Part shown: piece by piece, positions 1-8,511 of the stretch
Layout of the letters: each line of letters opens with the position of its first letter
Position numbering within the stretch: the first letter of the stretch is position 1
DNA from: Argonema antarcticum A004/B2
GTDB taxonomy: Bacteria; Cyanobacteriota; Cyanobacteriia; Cyanobacteriales; Aerosakkonemataceae
DNA length: 64,000 bases
Direction of reading: 5' to 3'
NCBI RefSeq assembly: GCF_023333585.1
Contig: NZ_JAIQZN010000004.1
Coordinates: 62,001-126,000, forward strand
The notes under the pieces: generated by a model
Told to the model about the DNA's origin: nothing
The model's database searches: none
The model's input: only the letters and a program-made list of their open reading frames with translations
Position numbers and translations under genes: made by a program

Positions 1-111
1 GATTATGCCACTGTTAAGCATCGCAAGCCAAAAGCCTGTGGTGCAAAAGCGGAATTTTTGATGATTTTCCAGCTTGATGCAGAGGATGAATTAATCGCGT
101 GGATTATATGA
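1..111 (+). CDS. C-terminal end of an unrecognised protein (partial)
   Basis: Frame 1 is open from the window edge to a TGA at 109-111 and gives 36 residues, ending LDAEDELIAWII. The composition is mixed and protein-like, with a lysine-rich stretch followed by an acidic then hydrophobic tail. The start lies outside the window. I do not recognise the family and assign no function. The 257 bases between this stop and sigA hold no convincing gene; they probably contain the sigA promoter and leader. Confidence 0.45.
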   Translation, partial: DYATVKHRKPKACGAKAEFLMIFQLDAEDELIAWII

Positions 112-368
112 AAAACTGCGTGCAATTTTTGTGAGAAAGGCTACAATCGGAAAGATCTTTGCAAGATGCAACGGCAAAGTTATCTACTGCGCTTCCACTT
201 AAGCAATCTCTTTTGCTGCGAAGCTCAGTGTTTTTCCCCTAGCCAGTCAACCATCGATCGAGTATTAAATACTTGTCAGGTGTACCCCTGGCTAGAAAAT
301 AGCGATGTCGATACATCACCATTTTTAGTTGTTGATTTGTTAACCCAAAGGAGCATGAGGAACGCGGC

Positions 369-1493
369 ATGACCCAGGCTAGCAACGTATTGGAAACCCT
401 CGATCAGCCTGTTAATGATTTTGAACTCTTATTGTTAGAGGACGAAACAGATCGAGACGATTTTTTAGAGGTTTCAACGGAAGAAGACGACGGGAAGCCT
501 GGTAAGGTTCGCACTACCCGTCGTCGAGTTCAAGCCAAGAAGAAGCACTATACAGAAGACTCTATTCGTCTCTACTTGCAAGAAATTGGTCGGATTAGAC
601 TCTTGCGGGCGGATGAAGAGATTGAACTGGCACGCAAAATAGCAGATTTACTGGAATTGGAACGCATACGGGAGCAACTTTCCAGCCAGCTAGAACGAGA
701 TCCGCACGATAGCGAATGGGCCCAAGCGGTTAGTATGCCGTTACCAGCGTTTCGTCATCGCCTCCATCTGGGTAGGCGGGCGAAGGACAAAATGGTGCAA
801 TCCAATCTTCGTTTGGTAGTTTCGATCGCGAAAAAATACATGAATCGGGGGCTGTCATTCCAGGATTTGATCCAGGAAGGCAGCCTCGGTTTAATTCGGG
901 CGGCAGAAAAGTTCGATCACGAAAAAGGCTATAAATTTTCCACCTACGCAACTTGGTGGATTCGTCAGGCGATTACGCGGGCCATAGCCGATCAGTCTCG
1001 CACCATCCGCCTGCCTGTTCATCTCTACGAAACCATATCTCGGATTAAGAAAACTACCAAGTTACTTTCCCAAGAAATGGGTCGCAAACCCACTGAAGAA
1101 GAAATCGCTACTCGCATGGAAATGACCATTGAGAAGTTGCGGTTCATTGCTAAATCAGCTCAGCTGCCAATTTCTTTAGAAACGCCGATCGGAAAAGAGG
1201 AAGATTCCCGACTGGGCGACTTTATTGAATCCGATGGCGAAACACCAGAAGACCAAGTATCTAAAAATCTTCTCAGAGAAGATTTGGAAAGTGTCCTCGA
1301 CACCTTAAGCCCCCGCGAACGCGATGTTTTGCGTCTGCGCTATGGTTTGGATGATGGACGCATGAAAACTCTGGAGGAAATCGGCCAGATTTTCAACGTC
1401 ACTCGCGAACGAATTCGCCAAATCGAAGCTAAGGCTCTCCGCAAATTGCGCCATCCCAACCGCAATAGTATTCTCAAAGAATATATTCGGTAG
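369..1493 (+). CDS. sigA: Principal (group 1) RNA polymerase sigma factor SigA/RpoD
   Basis: Directs core RNA polymerase to housekeeping promoters. The 374-residue protein has an acidic, variable N terminus (1-58), region 1.2 (about 62-95), region 2 (about 142-212, with the -10-binding and melting segment [16 protein letters not shown]), region 3, and region 4 (about 314-374) with the -35-binding helix [17 protein letters not shown]. Length and order match cyanobacterial SigA, and the N-terminal extension with the intact region 1.2 favours group 1 over the shorter group 2 factors. The ATG at 369 follows GAGG at 357-360; a stronger AGGAG lies slightly further upstream. A strong terminator follows, so it is probably transcribed alone. 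Confidence 0.95.
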   Translation: MTQASNVLETLDQPVNDFELLLLEDETDRDDFLEVSTEEDDGKPGKVRTTRRRVQAKKKHYTEDSIRLYLQEIGRIRLLRADEEIELARKIADLLELERIREQLSSQLERDPHDSEWAQAVSMPLPAFRHRLHLGRRAKDKMVQSNLRLVVSIAKKYMNRGLSFQDLIQEGSLGLIRAAEKFDHEKGYKFSTYATWWIRQAITRAIADQSRTIRLPVHLYETISRIKKTTKLLSQEMGRKPTEEEIATRMEMTIEKLRFIAKSAQLPISLETPIGKEEDSRLGDFIESDGETPEDQVSKNLLREDLESVLDTLSPRERDVLRLRYGLDDGRMKTLEEIGQIFNVTRERIRQIEAKALRKLRHPNRNSILKEYIR

Positions 1494-1518
1494 CAAGCAA
1501 TCTGCTGTCAATCTCAGG

Positions 1519-1551
1519 CTCCGATAAGTCGCTGTTATCGGAGTTTTTTTA
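1519..1551 (+). terminator. Rho-independent terminator of sigA
   Basis: A perfect 9-bp stem, CTCCGATAA (1519-1527) pairing with TTATCGGAG (1535-1543) across a 7-nt loop, is followed directly by a run of T. It begins 25 bases after the sigA stop. Confidence 0.93.
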
Positions 1552-1651
1552 TTGTGTATTTTATCTGCGTTTATCTGCGTTTACATATAGCGCTGCGCGA
1601 ATACATTAGGACAGTATTAAACGCTTAAAGCAAGGCGGGGACTGTGTTTGT

Positions 1652-1689
1652 ACTCAGCACTCAGCACTCAGCACTCAGCACTCAGCACT
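1652..1689. repeat. Heptamer tandem repeat (ACTCAGC)n
   Basis: About five copies of the 7-bp unit ACTCAGC in tandem. The same unit, or its complement GCTGAGT, recurs at 9357-9383, 25748-25821, 46031-46064 and 60441-60574. It is a short tandemly repeated repetitive sequence of the type known in filamentous cyanobacteria. Confidence 0.9.
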
Positions 1690-1701
1690 TTGCTATACCT
1701 T

Positions 1702-1734
1702 AGAAACCGGGTTTCTTGGAGAAACCCGGTTTCT
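1702..1734. repeat. Palindromic GAAACCGGGTTTC repeat
   Basis: Two 14-base arms, AGAAACCGGGTTTC at 1702-1715 and its complement at 1721-1734, flank a 5-nt loop. A copy of the core sits inside the large kinase gene at 4745-4763, so this is a dispersed palindrome rather than a dedicated terminator. It could still help terminate transcription from either side. Confidence 0.85.
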
Positions 1735-1756
1735 GCGCGGCAAAAGAAATGGGAAA

Positions 1757-1909
1757 TTAGATGAGTCCTAAAAAGTGCAGCACACCTTGGCCGGTGACGA
1801 ATTCAGTAATCAATGCGGCGACAAAGCCAATCATGGCTAGACGACCGTTCAAATTTTCGGCTCCAGGAGTAAAGCCAAACTTTACATCGTTCCGATTTTG
1901 ACCTTGCAT
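1757..1909 (-). CDS. High-light-inducible protein (HLIP/Scp), one-helix chlorophyll-binding
   Basis: A 50-residue thylakoid protein of the light-harvesting-like superfamily. HLIPs bind chlorophyll and carotenoid as dimers and quench excess energy during photosystem assembly and stress. The signature [17 protein letters not shown] (residues 19-35) has the conserved Glu and Asn/Arg that ligate chlorophyll and form the helix ion pair; a hydrophobic helix follows. Upstream in-frame codons would give 102 residues, but the ATG at 1909 is preceded by GGAG and yields the usual HLIP length, so I use that start. It stands alone and reads towards sigA. Confidence 0.92.
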   Translation of the reverse strand: MQGQNRNDVKFGFTPGAENLNGRLAMIGFVAALITEFVTGQGVLHFLGLI

Positions 1910-2381
1910 AGTCCGATCTCCGTTTGGTAACTTTTTGTAACCTCTATGTAAATTAATATAACTAGAACTTGGCAAAAATGCAAGTATCTGCATAAGTCGG
2001 TGCTGGGTCTGCCTTGTGGGAGATAGGTTGGAATATATACTGCAAAGCGATCGCGCTGTGGTCAAAACCAGAAACTTTCGGTTCTTCCCTTGTCAAATAT
2101 GTTCTAGTAGTAGCACAGCTAATTAAAATCTTAGTATGACCGACATATTGATGATGCTGTGCTACTACAAAATGAACAGGAGCTGTAGTAGGGGTACGGC
2201 ATAATTAAAATCTTAGTATGACCGACATATTGATGATGCTGTGCTACTACTATTGCACAGGCCCGATCGCAATTCTATAAAAAGGGCGGTGAATAAATTC
2301 TTTGTGACATTTGTTATGGATTTTTTCTAGGTTTTGTGATATAGCTGAATAAATAAGATTTTGATTTAATTAAACAAAATT
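1910..2381. other. Intergenic region with a duplicated 49-bp segment
   Basis: This 472-base gap separates the divergent HLIP and hybrid-kinase genes and must hold both promoters. No gene was found. A 49-base sequence at 2120-2168 is repeated exactly at 2202-2250, and GTAGTAGCACAGC (2107-2119) is the inverse of GCTGTGCTACTAC, which ends each copy. The last 130 bases are AT-rich and lead to the ATG at 2382. Confidence 0.7.
2107..2250. repeat. 49-bp direct repeat with flanking inverted arm
   Basis: Two identical 49-base copies (2120-2168 and 2202-2250) are separated by 33 bases. A 13-base inverted arm at 2107-2119 pairs with the end of either copy. The arrangement suggests a small inverted-repeat element whose right part was duplicated. 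No coding capacity is seen. Confidence 0.85.
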
Positions 2382-5300
2382 ATGATAACGCTTCCAGGCT
2401 ATCAAGTTTTGGCAGAAGTCGATGAAAGCGTCAATTCAATTGTGTATCGCGGGATACGAAATAGCGACAATCTACCCGTTATTCTCAAAGTTCTCAAAAA
2501 AGAATATCCAACACTGGACGAAATTCGCAGATACAAGCAGGAATATGAAATTATCAGCCATCTGAACATAGATGGCGTTGTCAAAGGTTATGACTTGCAG
2601 AAATATGAGAACACTCCCGTCATTATCCTGGAGGATTTCGGGGGAGAATCCTTAAAAAAATTGATGGCAAGTGTGACCTTTACGCTTTCCGAAAGTCTCC
2701 AGATAGCCATCAAGATTACTTTGTGTTTAGGTCAACTGCATCAGCAGAATATCATCCATAAAGATATCAATCCAGCAAATATTGTTTTTAACTTAGAAAG
2801 CGGGATTATCAAACTAATCGATTTTGATATTTCCACAGTATTGACGCGGGAAAATTCTATCATTAAAAATCCCAATGTTTTGGAAGGAACTTTAGCTTAT
2901 ATATCGCCAGAGCAAACTGGCAGAATGAATCGATCGCTCGATTACCACACAGATTATTACTCTCTGGGTGTTACCTTTTACGAACTGTTTACAGGACAAC
3001 TGCCTTGTTATGCTAATGATGCGATCGAATTGGTACACTGTCACATCGCCAAACAGCCAGTACCTCCCTGCGAAGTAAATACAGAAATTCCCAAAGCAGT
3101 TTCGGATATTGTTATGAAACTGTTAGAGAAAACTGCCGAAGACAGATATCAAAGCGCTTACGGATTAAAGGCAGATTTAGAAGAATGTTTGGCTCAATTA
3201 CAACGTAACGGTAATATATCCGATTTCCAAATTGGGAGAAAAGATATTTCTGACAAGTTTCAAATTCCTCAAAAGATATATGGTAGAGAGTCAGAAATTG
3301 AGGGTTTAATCAAGACATTTGAACGAGTTATTCAAGGCAGCAGCGAGATGATGCTGGTATCCGGTTATTCCGGCATTGGCAAGACGTCTTTAGTGCAGGA
3401 AATTTATAAACCCATTACCAAGCAACGTGGGTATTTCATTGCGGGTAAATTTGACCAGTTTCAGCGCAATATTCCCTACAGTGCTATAGTCAGCGCCTTC
3501 TCCGATTTGGTGCGGCAACTTTTAACCGAAAGCGAAGCGCAACTTTGCGGATGGCGAGACAAGCTAAAAGCTGCCTTGGGCGCAAACGGTCAAGTAGTTA
3601 TCGATTTAATTCCCGAAGTAGAACTGATTGTTGGAAAGCAACAATCAGCGGTAACTTTGCCACCAACAGAAGCTCAAAATCGCTTGAAGTTGGTATTTCA
3701 AAACTTTATTAGCGTGTTTGCCAAGGTAGAACATCCTCTAGTAATTTTTCTGGATGACTTACAGTGGGCTGATGCGGCTAGTTTGAAATTGATCGAATTG
3801 CTGATGACAACAGCTACAACAGGACTATTTGTAATTGGGGCGTATCGGGATAACGAAGTGAGTGCGGTTCATCCGTTGATGTTGACGTTGGATGAGATTC
3901 AAAAAGCGGGCGCAGTTGTAAATCATATATTCCTTGAAGCTTTGGATTTGGCAAATGTTAATCTGTTAATTTCAGATACGCTTCACTGCACACCAGAAAG
4001 TTCGCTCCCCTTGGCAGAATTAGTGCTGGAACGGACTAAAGGAAATCCATTTTTTACAAATGAATTTTTGAAATCGCTTTATGCGGAAAATCTGATAAAA
4101 TTTGACTATCAGCAGGGCGGTTGGCTGTGGTCTATAGAGGGGATTGCGGCGCGAGGATTTACTGATAATGTTGTAGAATTGCTGGCAGACAAGATTCAAA
4201 AATTGCCGCATACTACGCAACAAGCGTTGCAACTGGCAGCTTGTGTTGGCAATCAATTTGATTTGGATAAGTTGGCAAACGTTTATAAAAAATCTCCGCA
4301 AGAAACAGCAGCGGATTTGCGGGAAGCTGTTGCGGAAGGGCTAATATTGCCTCTTGGCAATAGTGGGAATGTGGAATTAGTTCTCATCTATAGAGAATCC
4401 TTCAATGACTCATTACCGATTACCCATTACCGATTACCAGAATACAAGTTTGCTCATGACAGAATTCAGCAAGCAGCATATTCTTTAATTCCTGCATCTA
4501 GCAAGCAAGCTGTTCACACGCAAATAGGGCAACTATTGCTGCAAAATACTCCACCCTCTCAGCGAGAACAGAAAATTTTTGATATTCTTAACCAACTGAA
4601 TTTTGGCATCGAATTAATTAACGTTCAGTCAGAACGGGATGAACTTGCCGAATTAAATTTAATTGCTGGCAAAAAAGCTAAGGCATCGGCAGCGTATCAA
4701 CCTGCGTTTAATTACCTGAATATTGGCATAGAACTACTTAACAAAGAGAAACCGGGTTTCTCTTCTTGGGAGACGCTGTATAACCTGACTCTGGAACTGT
4801 ATGTAGAAGCAGCAGAGGCAGCGTACCTCAGCGGTAATTTTGAGGAGATGACTCGATTAGCTGAGGTGGTGCTGGAAGAAGCGCAGATGCTGCTGGACAA
4901 AGTGAAAATATATGAAGTAAAAATTCAAGCTTGTATAGCGCAAAACAAATTACTAGAAGCGATAAAAACAGCGCTACAAGTTCTGAAGTTGTTGGGAGTG
5001 AGGTTACCTGAAAAACCGAAAAAATTAAATATTTTGCTTGCCTTGTTGGGAACAAAGTTAGCTTTAGTTGGGAAAAGAATCGACGACTTAATAGAACTGC
5101 CGATAATGACCGATCCCATCAAGTTAGCGGCAATGCGTATCTTATCCAGTATAGTTACTGCCACGTATTTTGCAGTTCCCGAACTGATGCCGCTGATTGT
5201 GTTTAAACAAGTCAATTTATCTCTTAAACATGGCAATGCTTCTGAGTCGTGCCATGCTTATGGTGTTTATGGTTTAATTCTCTGCGGGGTAGTGGGAGAC

Positions 5301-8207
5301 ATTGATTCTGGTTATCAATTTGGACAACTGGCTTCAAGCTTGGTGTCGCGGTTGAATGCTGAAAATATCAAAGCTAGGACGTTTGGTATAGTTAATGGCA
5401 GTGTCAATCATTGGAAAGAACATCTTAATATTTCATTAAAACATTTATTAGAAGCTTATCAAAGCGGATTGGAAACAGGAGATTTAGAGTATGCTGCTTA
5501 TGCAGTATGGTCTTACTCCTCTTTCTCATATTTTATGGGCAAAGAGCTAACAATCGTTGAACGGGAAATGGCGACATACAGCGATACTATCGACAAATTC
5601 AAGCAACAAACAGCCCTTAATTATTATAAAATGTACCATCAGGTAGTTTTAAACTTGTTGGGTAGTTCTAACAATCCCTCTCGTTTAGCTGGTGAATCGT
5701 ATGTCGAGGAGACTATGCTGCCACTTCATCAGCGAGCGAACGATAAAACTGCAATTTGCTTCTTATATATAAACAAACTTAGGCTCTCTTATCTGTTCCA
5801 CGAGTACGCTGAAGCTGTTGAAAATTCAGCTATAGTCGAAAAGCATTTAGACGCTGTGGCGGGACTGCCTGAAGTTCCTTTATTCCATTTTTATGATTCT
5901 CTAGCTCGACTTGCTGTGTTTCATAATTTCGAGAAGCCGGAACAAAAGCGTATCCTGTCTAAAGTAACAGCCAATCAGAAAAAGATGAAGAAATGGGCGC
6001 ATCATTGCACGATGAATTATTTGCATAAATTTTATTTGGTGGAGGCAGAACGGTATCGAGTCATCGGTGAAGATGCGAATGCAAGGGATTTGTACGATCG
6101 CGCTATTTCCCTCGCCAAAGAAAACGAATTCATCAACGAAGAAGCATTAGCTAACGAACTAGCAGCTAAATTTTATTTATTCCGAAATAAAATCAAACTC
6201 GCCCAATTTTATATGCAGGAAGCCCGTTATTGCTATCTCAGATGGGGTGCAATTGCTAAGGTCAAGGATTTGGATGCGCGATATTCCCAATTGTTACATA
6301 AAAAGTCCGAAATTGCCACAACAGAAACAATTGCCAAGACAACAAATTTTTCAACTACAACTGGAAACAGTAGTTCATCAGCACTGGATTTTTCAACAGT
6401 GATGAAAGCATCGCAGTCGATCGCTAGTGAAATTGTGTTGGATAAATTGCTGGCTTCTTTGATGAAAATTCTGATCGAAAACGCGGGAGCTACAAATGGC
6501 TTTCTTATCTTGCCTAAAGACGGAAACCTACTAATCGAAGCATCATCAACGGTAGATTCCAAAGAAGTAGCGGTGTTGCAATCTCTGCCAATCGATGCTG
6601 GTGATAATTTACCTATAACAGTGATTAATTATGTAGAGAGAACTCGCTCTGATGTGGTTTTAAGTGATGCTGCGTGTGAGGGAGTGTTTACCACCGATCC
6701 TTATATTTTGTCAAATAAATTAAAGTCTGTGTTATGTACTACTATCGTTAATCAAGGTAATCTCATCGCTATTCTTTACTTGGAAAACAACTTAACTGAC
6801 GGAGCATTTACACCCGATAGGTTAGAAGTTTTAAGAATGCTTTCTTCTCAGGCAGCTATCTCCTTAGAAAATGCTCTACTTTATGCCAATTTGGAACAGA
6901 AAGTGCAAGAGCGAACGCGGGAATTAAAAACTAAAGAAGCCAGTCTTGCCGAAGCTCAAAAACTAGCACAACTCGGCAGTTGGGAATTAGATTTAGCCAC
7001 ACAAGAAATTACTTGGACTGAGGAAATGTTCAGAATTCATGGAGTTAATTCAAACCAAGATAACCCGAACTTATGGCAATATTTTCAACTGATTCATCCG
7101 GATGAGAGAACTTCGATTCAAGAACGATTAGAAGGGATTATTAATACAGGGGAAACTTATGAAATTGAGTATCGGCTTTTACGAACTGATGCTTGTGTAA
7201 GATATATTTCTGCTAAGGTACAGGCTACTTTAAATGAGTCGGGTAAAGTGATTAAGCTGTTCGGAACTTTACAAGATATCACGGAACGCAAGTTAGCAGA
7301 GATAGCACTCCAACAATCTGAAGCACAATTAAGACAAACTCTACAGGAACTTAAACGCACCCAATCTCAATTAATTCAGACGGAAAAAATGTCGAGTTTG
7401 GGGCAGATGGTGGCAGGTGTGGCGCACGAAATTAATAATCCGATTGGCTTTATTTACGGGAATCTGACTCCGGCGTCGCAATACGTTCAAGACTTAGTAA
7501 AGTTGATTCGTCTATACCAAGAAAGCTATCCTCATCCCACAGATGAGATATTAGATACTACTGAGGAAATCGACTTAGAATTTCTGGTAGAAGACTTGCA
7601 AAAACTGATGGCTTCGATGAAAAACGGGGCCGATCGCATCCGCATTATTGTGCTTGGGTTGCGGAATTTCTCGCGCCTGGATGAATCGGATATGAAGCCG
7701 GTGGATATTCACGAAGGGATTGATAGTACTCTGTTAATTTTGCAGCATCGTCTGCACCCTACCCAGGCGGAAACAATGGGAAAAAATGTCAAAATTACTG
7801 ATATAAAGGTGATTAAAGAGTATGGAAAACTGCCGCTGGTTACTTGTTATGCTTCTCAGATGAATCAGGTGTTTATGAATATTTTCAATAATGCGATCGA
7901 AGCACTGAAAGAGAAGAAAGATTCTCCAATCCAAAATCCGCAGATTCGCATTCGCACTGAGGTAACTTCTTTAGAGTGTGTGAAAATAACTATTTGTGAT
8001 AATGGCCTTGGTATGACTGAGGATGTGCTTAGTAAGATATTCGATCCGTTTTTTACAACAAAACCAGTGGGGAGTGGTACTGGTTTGGGATTGTCGATTT
8101 CCTATCAAATTGTAGTAGAAAAACACGGCGGACAAATAAGTTGTGTTTCACTACCGGGAGAGGGGGCGGAGTTTGCGATCGATCTTCCGATTAAACCGAA
8201 AAAATAG
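2382..8207 (+). CDS. Ser/Thr kinase-AAA ATPase-GAF-PAS-histidine kinase (HstK-type)
   Basis: A 1941-residue dual-kinase signalling protein. In order: a Ser/Thr kinase domain (about 7-265; HKDINPANIVF catalytic loop, APE-like SPEQ); a STAND/AAA ATPase with P-loop SGYSGIGKT near 327-335 and Walker B VIFLDDLQWAD; a long TPR-like helical region to about 1310; GAF (about 1350-1505); PAS (about 1520-1630); HisKA with His1682 in [11 protein letters not shown]; and HATPase_c with N, G1 and G2 boxes (NNAIEAL, DNGLGM, GTGLGLS). No transmembrane segment is obvious. The kinase glycine loop is degenerate and the metal-binding DFG reads DFD, so Ser/Thr kinase activity is uncertain. Two repeat-derived insertions lie within it (4411-4439 and 4745-4763). 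It carries no receiver domain, so the target is a separate response regulator that is not identifiable here. Confidence 0.93.
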   Translation: MITLPGYQVLAEVDESVNSIVYRGIRNSDNLPVILKVLKKEYPTLDEIRRYKQEYEIISHLNIDGVVKGYDLQKYENTPVIILEDFGGESLKKLMASVTFTLSESLQIAIKITLCLGQLHQQNIIHKDINPANIVFNLESGIIKLIDFDISTVLTRENSIIKNPNVLEGTLAYISPEQTGRMNRSLDYHTDYYSLGVTFYELFTGQLPCYANDAIELVHCHIAKQPVPPCEVNTEIPKAVSDIVMKLLEKTAEDRYQSAYGLKADLEECLAQLQRNGNISDFQIGRKDISDKFQIPQKIYGRESEIEGLIKTFERVIQGSSEMMLVSGYSGIGKTSLVQEIYKPITKQRGYFIAGKFDQFQRNIPYSAIVSAFSDLVRQLLTESEAQLCGWRDKLKAALGANGQVVIDLIPEVELIVGKQQSAVTLPPTEAQNRLKLVFQNFISVFAKVEHPLVIFLDDLQWADAASLKLIELLMTTATTGLFVIGAYRDNEVSAVHPLMLTLDEIQKAGAVVNHIFLEALDLANVNLLISDTLHCTPESSLPLAELVLERTKGNPFFTNEFLKSLYAENLIKFDYQQGGWLWSIEGIAARGFTDNVVELLADKIQKLPHTTQQALQLAACVGNQFDLDKLANVYKKSPQETAADLREAVAEGLILPLGNSGNVELVLIYRESFNDSLPITHYRLPEYKFAHDRIQQAAYSLIPASSKQAVHTQIGQLLLQNTPPSQREQKIFDILNQLNFGIELINVQSERDELAELNLIAGKKAKASAAYQPAFNYLNIGIELLNKEKPGFSSWETLYNLTLELYVEAAEAAYLSGNFEEMTRLAEVVLEEAQMLLDKVKIYEVKIQACIAQNKLLEAIKTALQVLKLLGVRLPEKPKKLNILLALLGTKLALVGKRIDDLIELPIMTDPIKLAAMRILSSIVTATYFAVPELMPLIVFKQVNLSLKHGNASESCHAYGVYGLILCGVVGDIDSGYQFGQLASSLVSRLNAENIKARTFGIVNGSVNHWKEHLNISLKHLLEAYQSGLETGDLEYAAYAVWSYSSFSYFMGKELTIVEREMATYSDTIDKFKQQTALNYYKMYHQVVLNLLGSSNNPSRLAGESYVEETMLPLHQRANDKTAICFLYINKLRLSYLFHEYAEAVENSAIVEKHLDAVAGLPEVPLFHFYDSLARLAVFHNFEKPEQKRILSKVTANQKKMKKWAHHCTMNYLHKFYLVEAERYRVIGEDANARDLYDRAISLAKENEFINEEALANELAAKFYLFRNKIKLAQFYMQEARYCYLRWGAIAKVKDLDARYSQLLHKKSEIATTETIAKTTNFSTTTGNSSSSALDFSTVMKASQSIASEIVLDKLLASLMKILIENAGATNGFLILPKDGNLLIEASSTVDSKEVAVLQSLPIDAGDNLPITVINYVERTRSDVVLSDAACEGVFTTDPYILSNKLKSVLCTTIVNQGNLIAILYLENNLTDGAFTPDRLEVLRMLSSQAAISLENALLYANLEQKVQERTRELKTKEASLAEAQKLAQLGSWELDLATQEITWTEEMFRIHGVNSNQDNPNLWQYFQLIHPDERTSIQERLEGIINTGETYEIEYRLLRTDACVRYISAKVQATLNESGKVIKLFGTLQDITERKLAEIALQQSEAQLRQTLQELKRTQSQLIQTEKMSSLGQMVAGVAHEINNPIGFIYGNLTPASQYVQDLVKLIRLYQESYPHPTDEILDTTEEIDLEFLVEDLQKLMASMKNGADRIRIIVLGLRNFSRLDESDMKPVDIHEGIDSTLLILQHRLHPTQAETMGKNVKITDIKVIKEYGKLPLVTCYASQMNQVFMNIFNNAIEALKEKKDSPIQNPQIRIRTEVTSLECVKITICDNGLGMTEDVLSKIFDPFFTTKPVGSGTGLGLSISYQIVVEKHGGQISCVSLPGEGAEFAIDLPIKPKK

Positions 8208-8241
8208 GATTACCCTCTTTTCCCTGACGACTAAAGTTAGT

Positions 8242-8478
8242 CTATACATTGGATAATAACATTTGTTCTAACAGCCATTTGTTAGAAGTGTTATCCAGCG
8301 TTGGAAGCAGGCGAAAGTTAAAATATTCTTCCCATATATCAATCCCATAACGGTTGGTGAAGTCGCTCTCTAGCTGCTGGAAGTGGAAGAAGTTTCGATT
8401 GCCGATCGCACTAAGTAACGAGATTAATTCCGTAATGGGAATTTCGGTAACTAGCCCTGTTAGTTGCGCTTCAGTCAT
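8242..8478 (-). CDS. Small hypothetical protein downstream of the ABC ATPase
   Basis: A 78-residue protein starting MTEAQLTGLVTEIP. I chose the ATG at 8478 because GAGG lies about ten bases upstream; a TTG five codons earlier would overlap that site. It follows the ABC ATPase gene by 33 bases on the same strand and may be co-transcribed. It has no signal peptide or membrane segment and I do not recognise the family. The sequence is moderately acidic and rich in Leu and aromatic residues, consistent with a small folded cytosolic protein. Confidence 0.6.
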   Translation of the reverse strand: MTEAQLTGLVTEIPITELISLLSAIGNRNFFHFQQLESDFTNRYGIDIWEEYFNFRLLPTLDNTSNKWLLEQMLLSNV

Positions 8479-8511
8479 CTTGTTTGTCCTCAAAATTATT
8501 ATCTTTATTCC

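Noticed and set aside
166-372. 68-codon open frame overlapping the sigA start
   Set aside because: It overlaps the sigA ATG, has no clear ribosome-binding site, and its composition is not protein-like; probably leader sequence.
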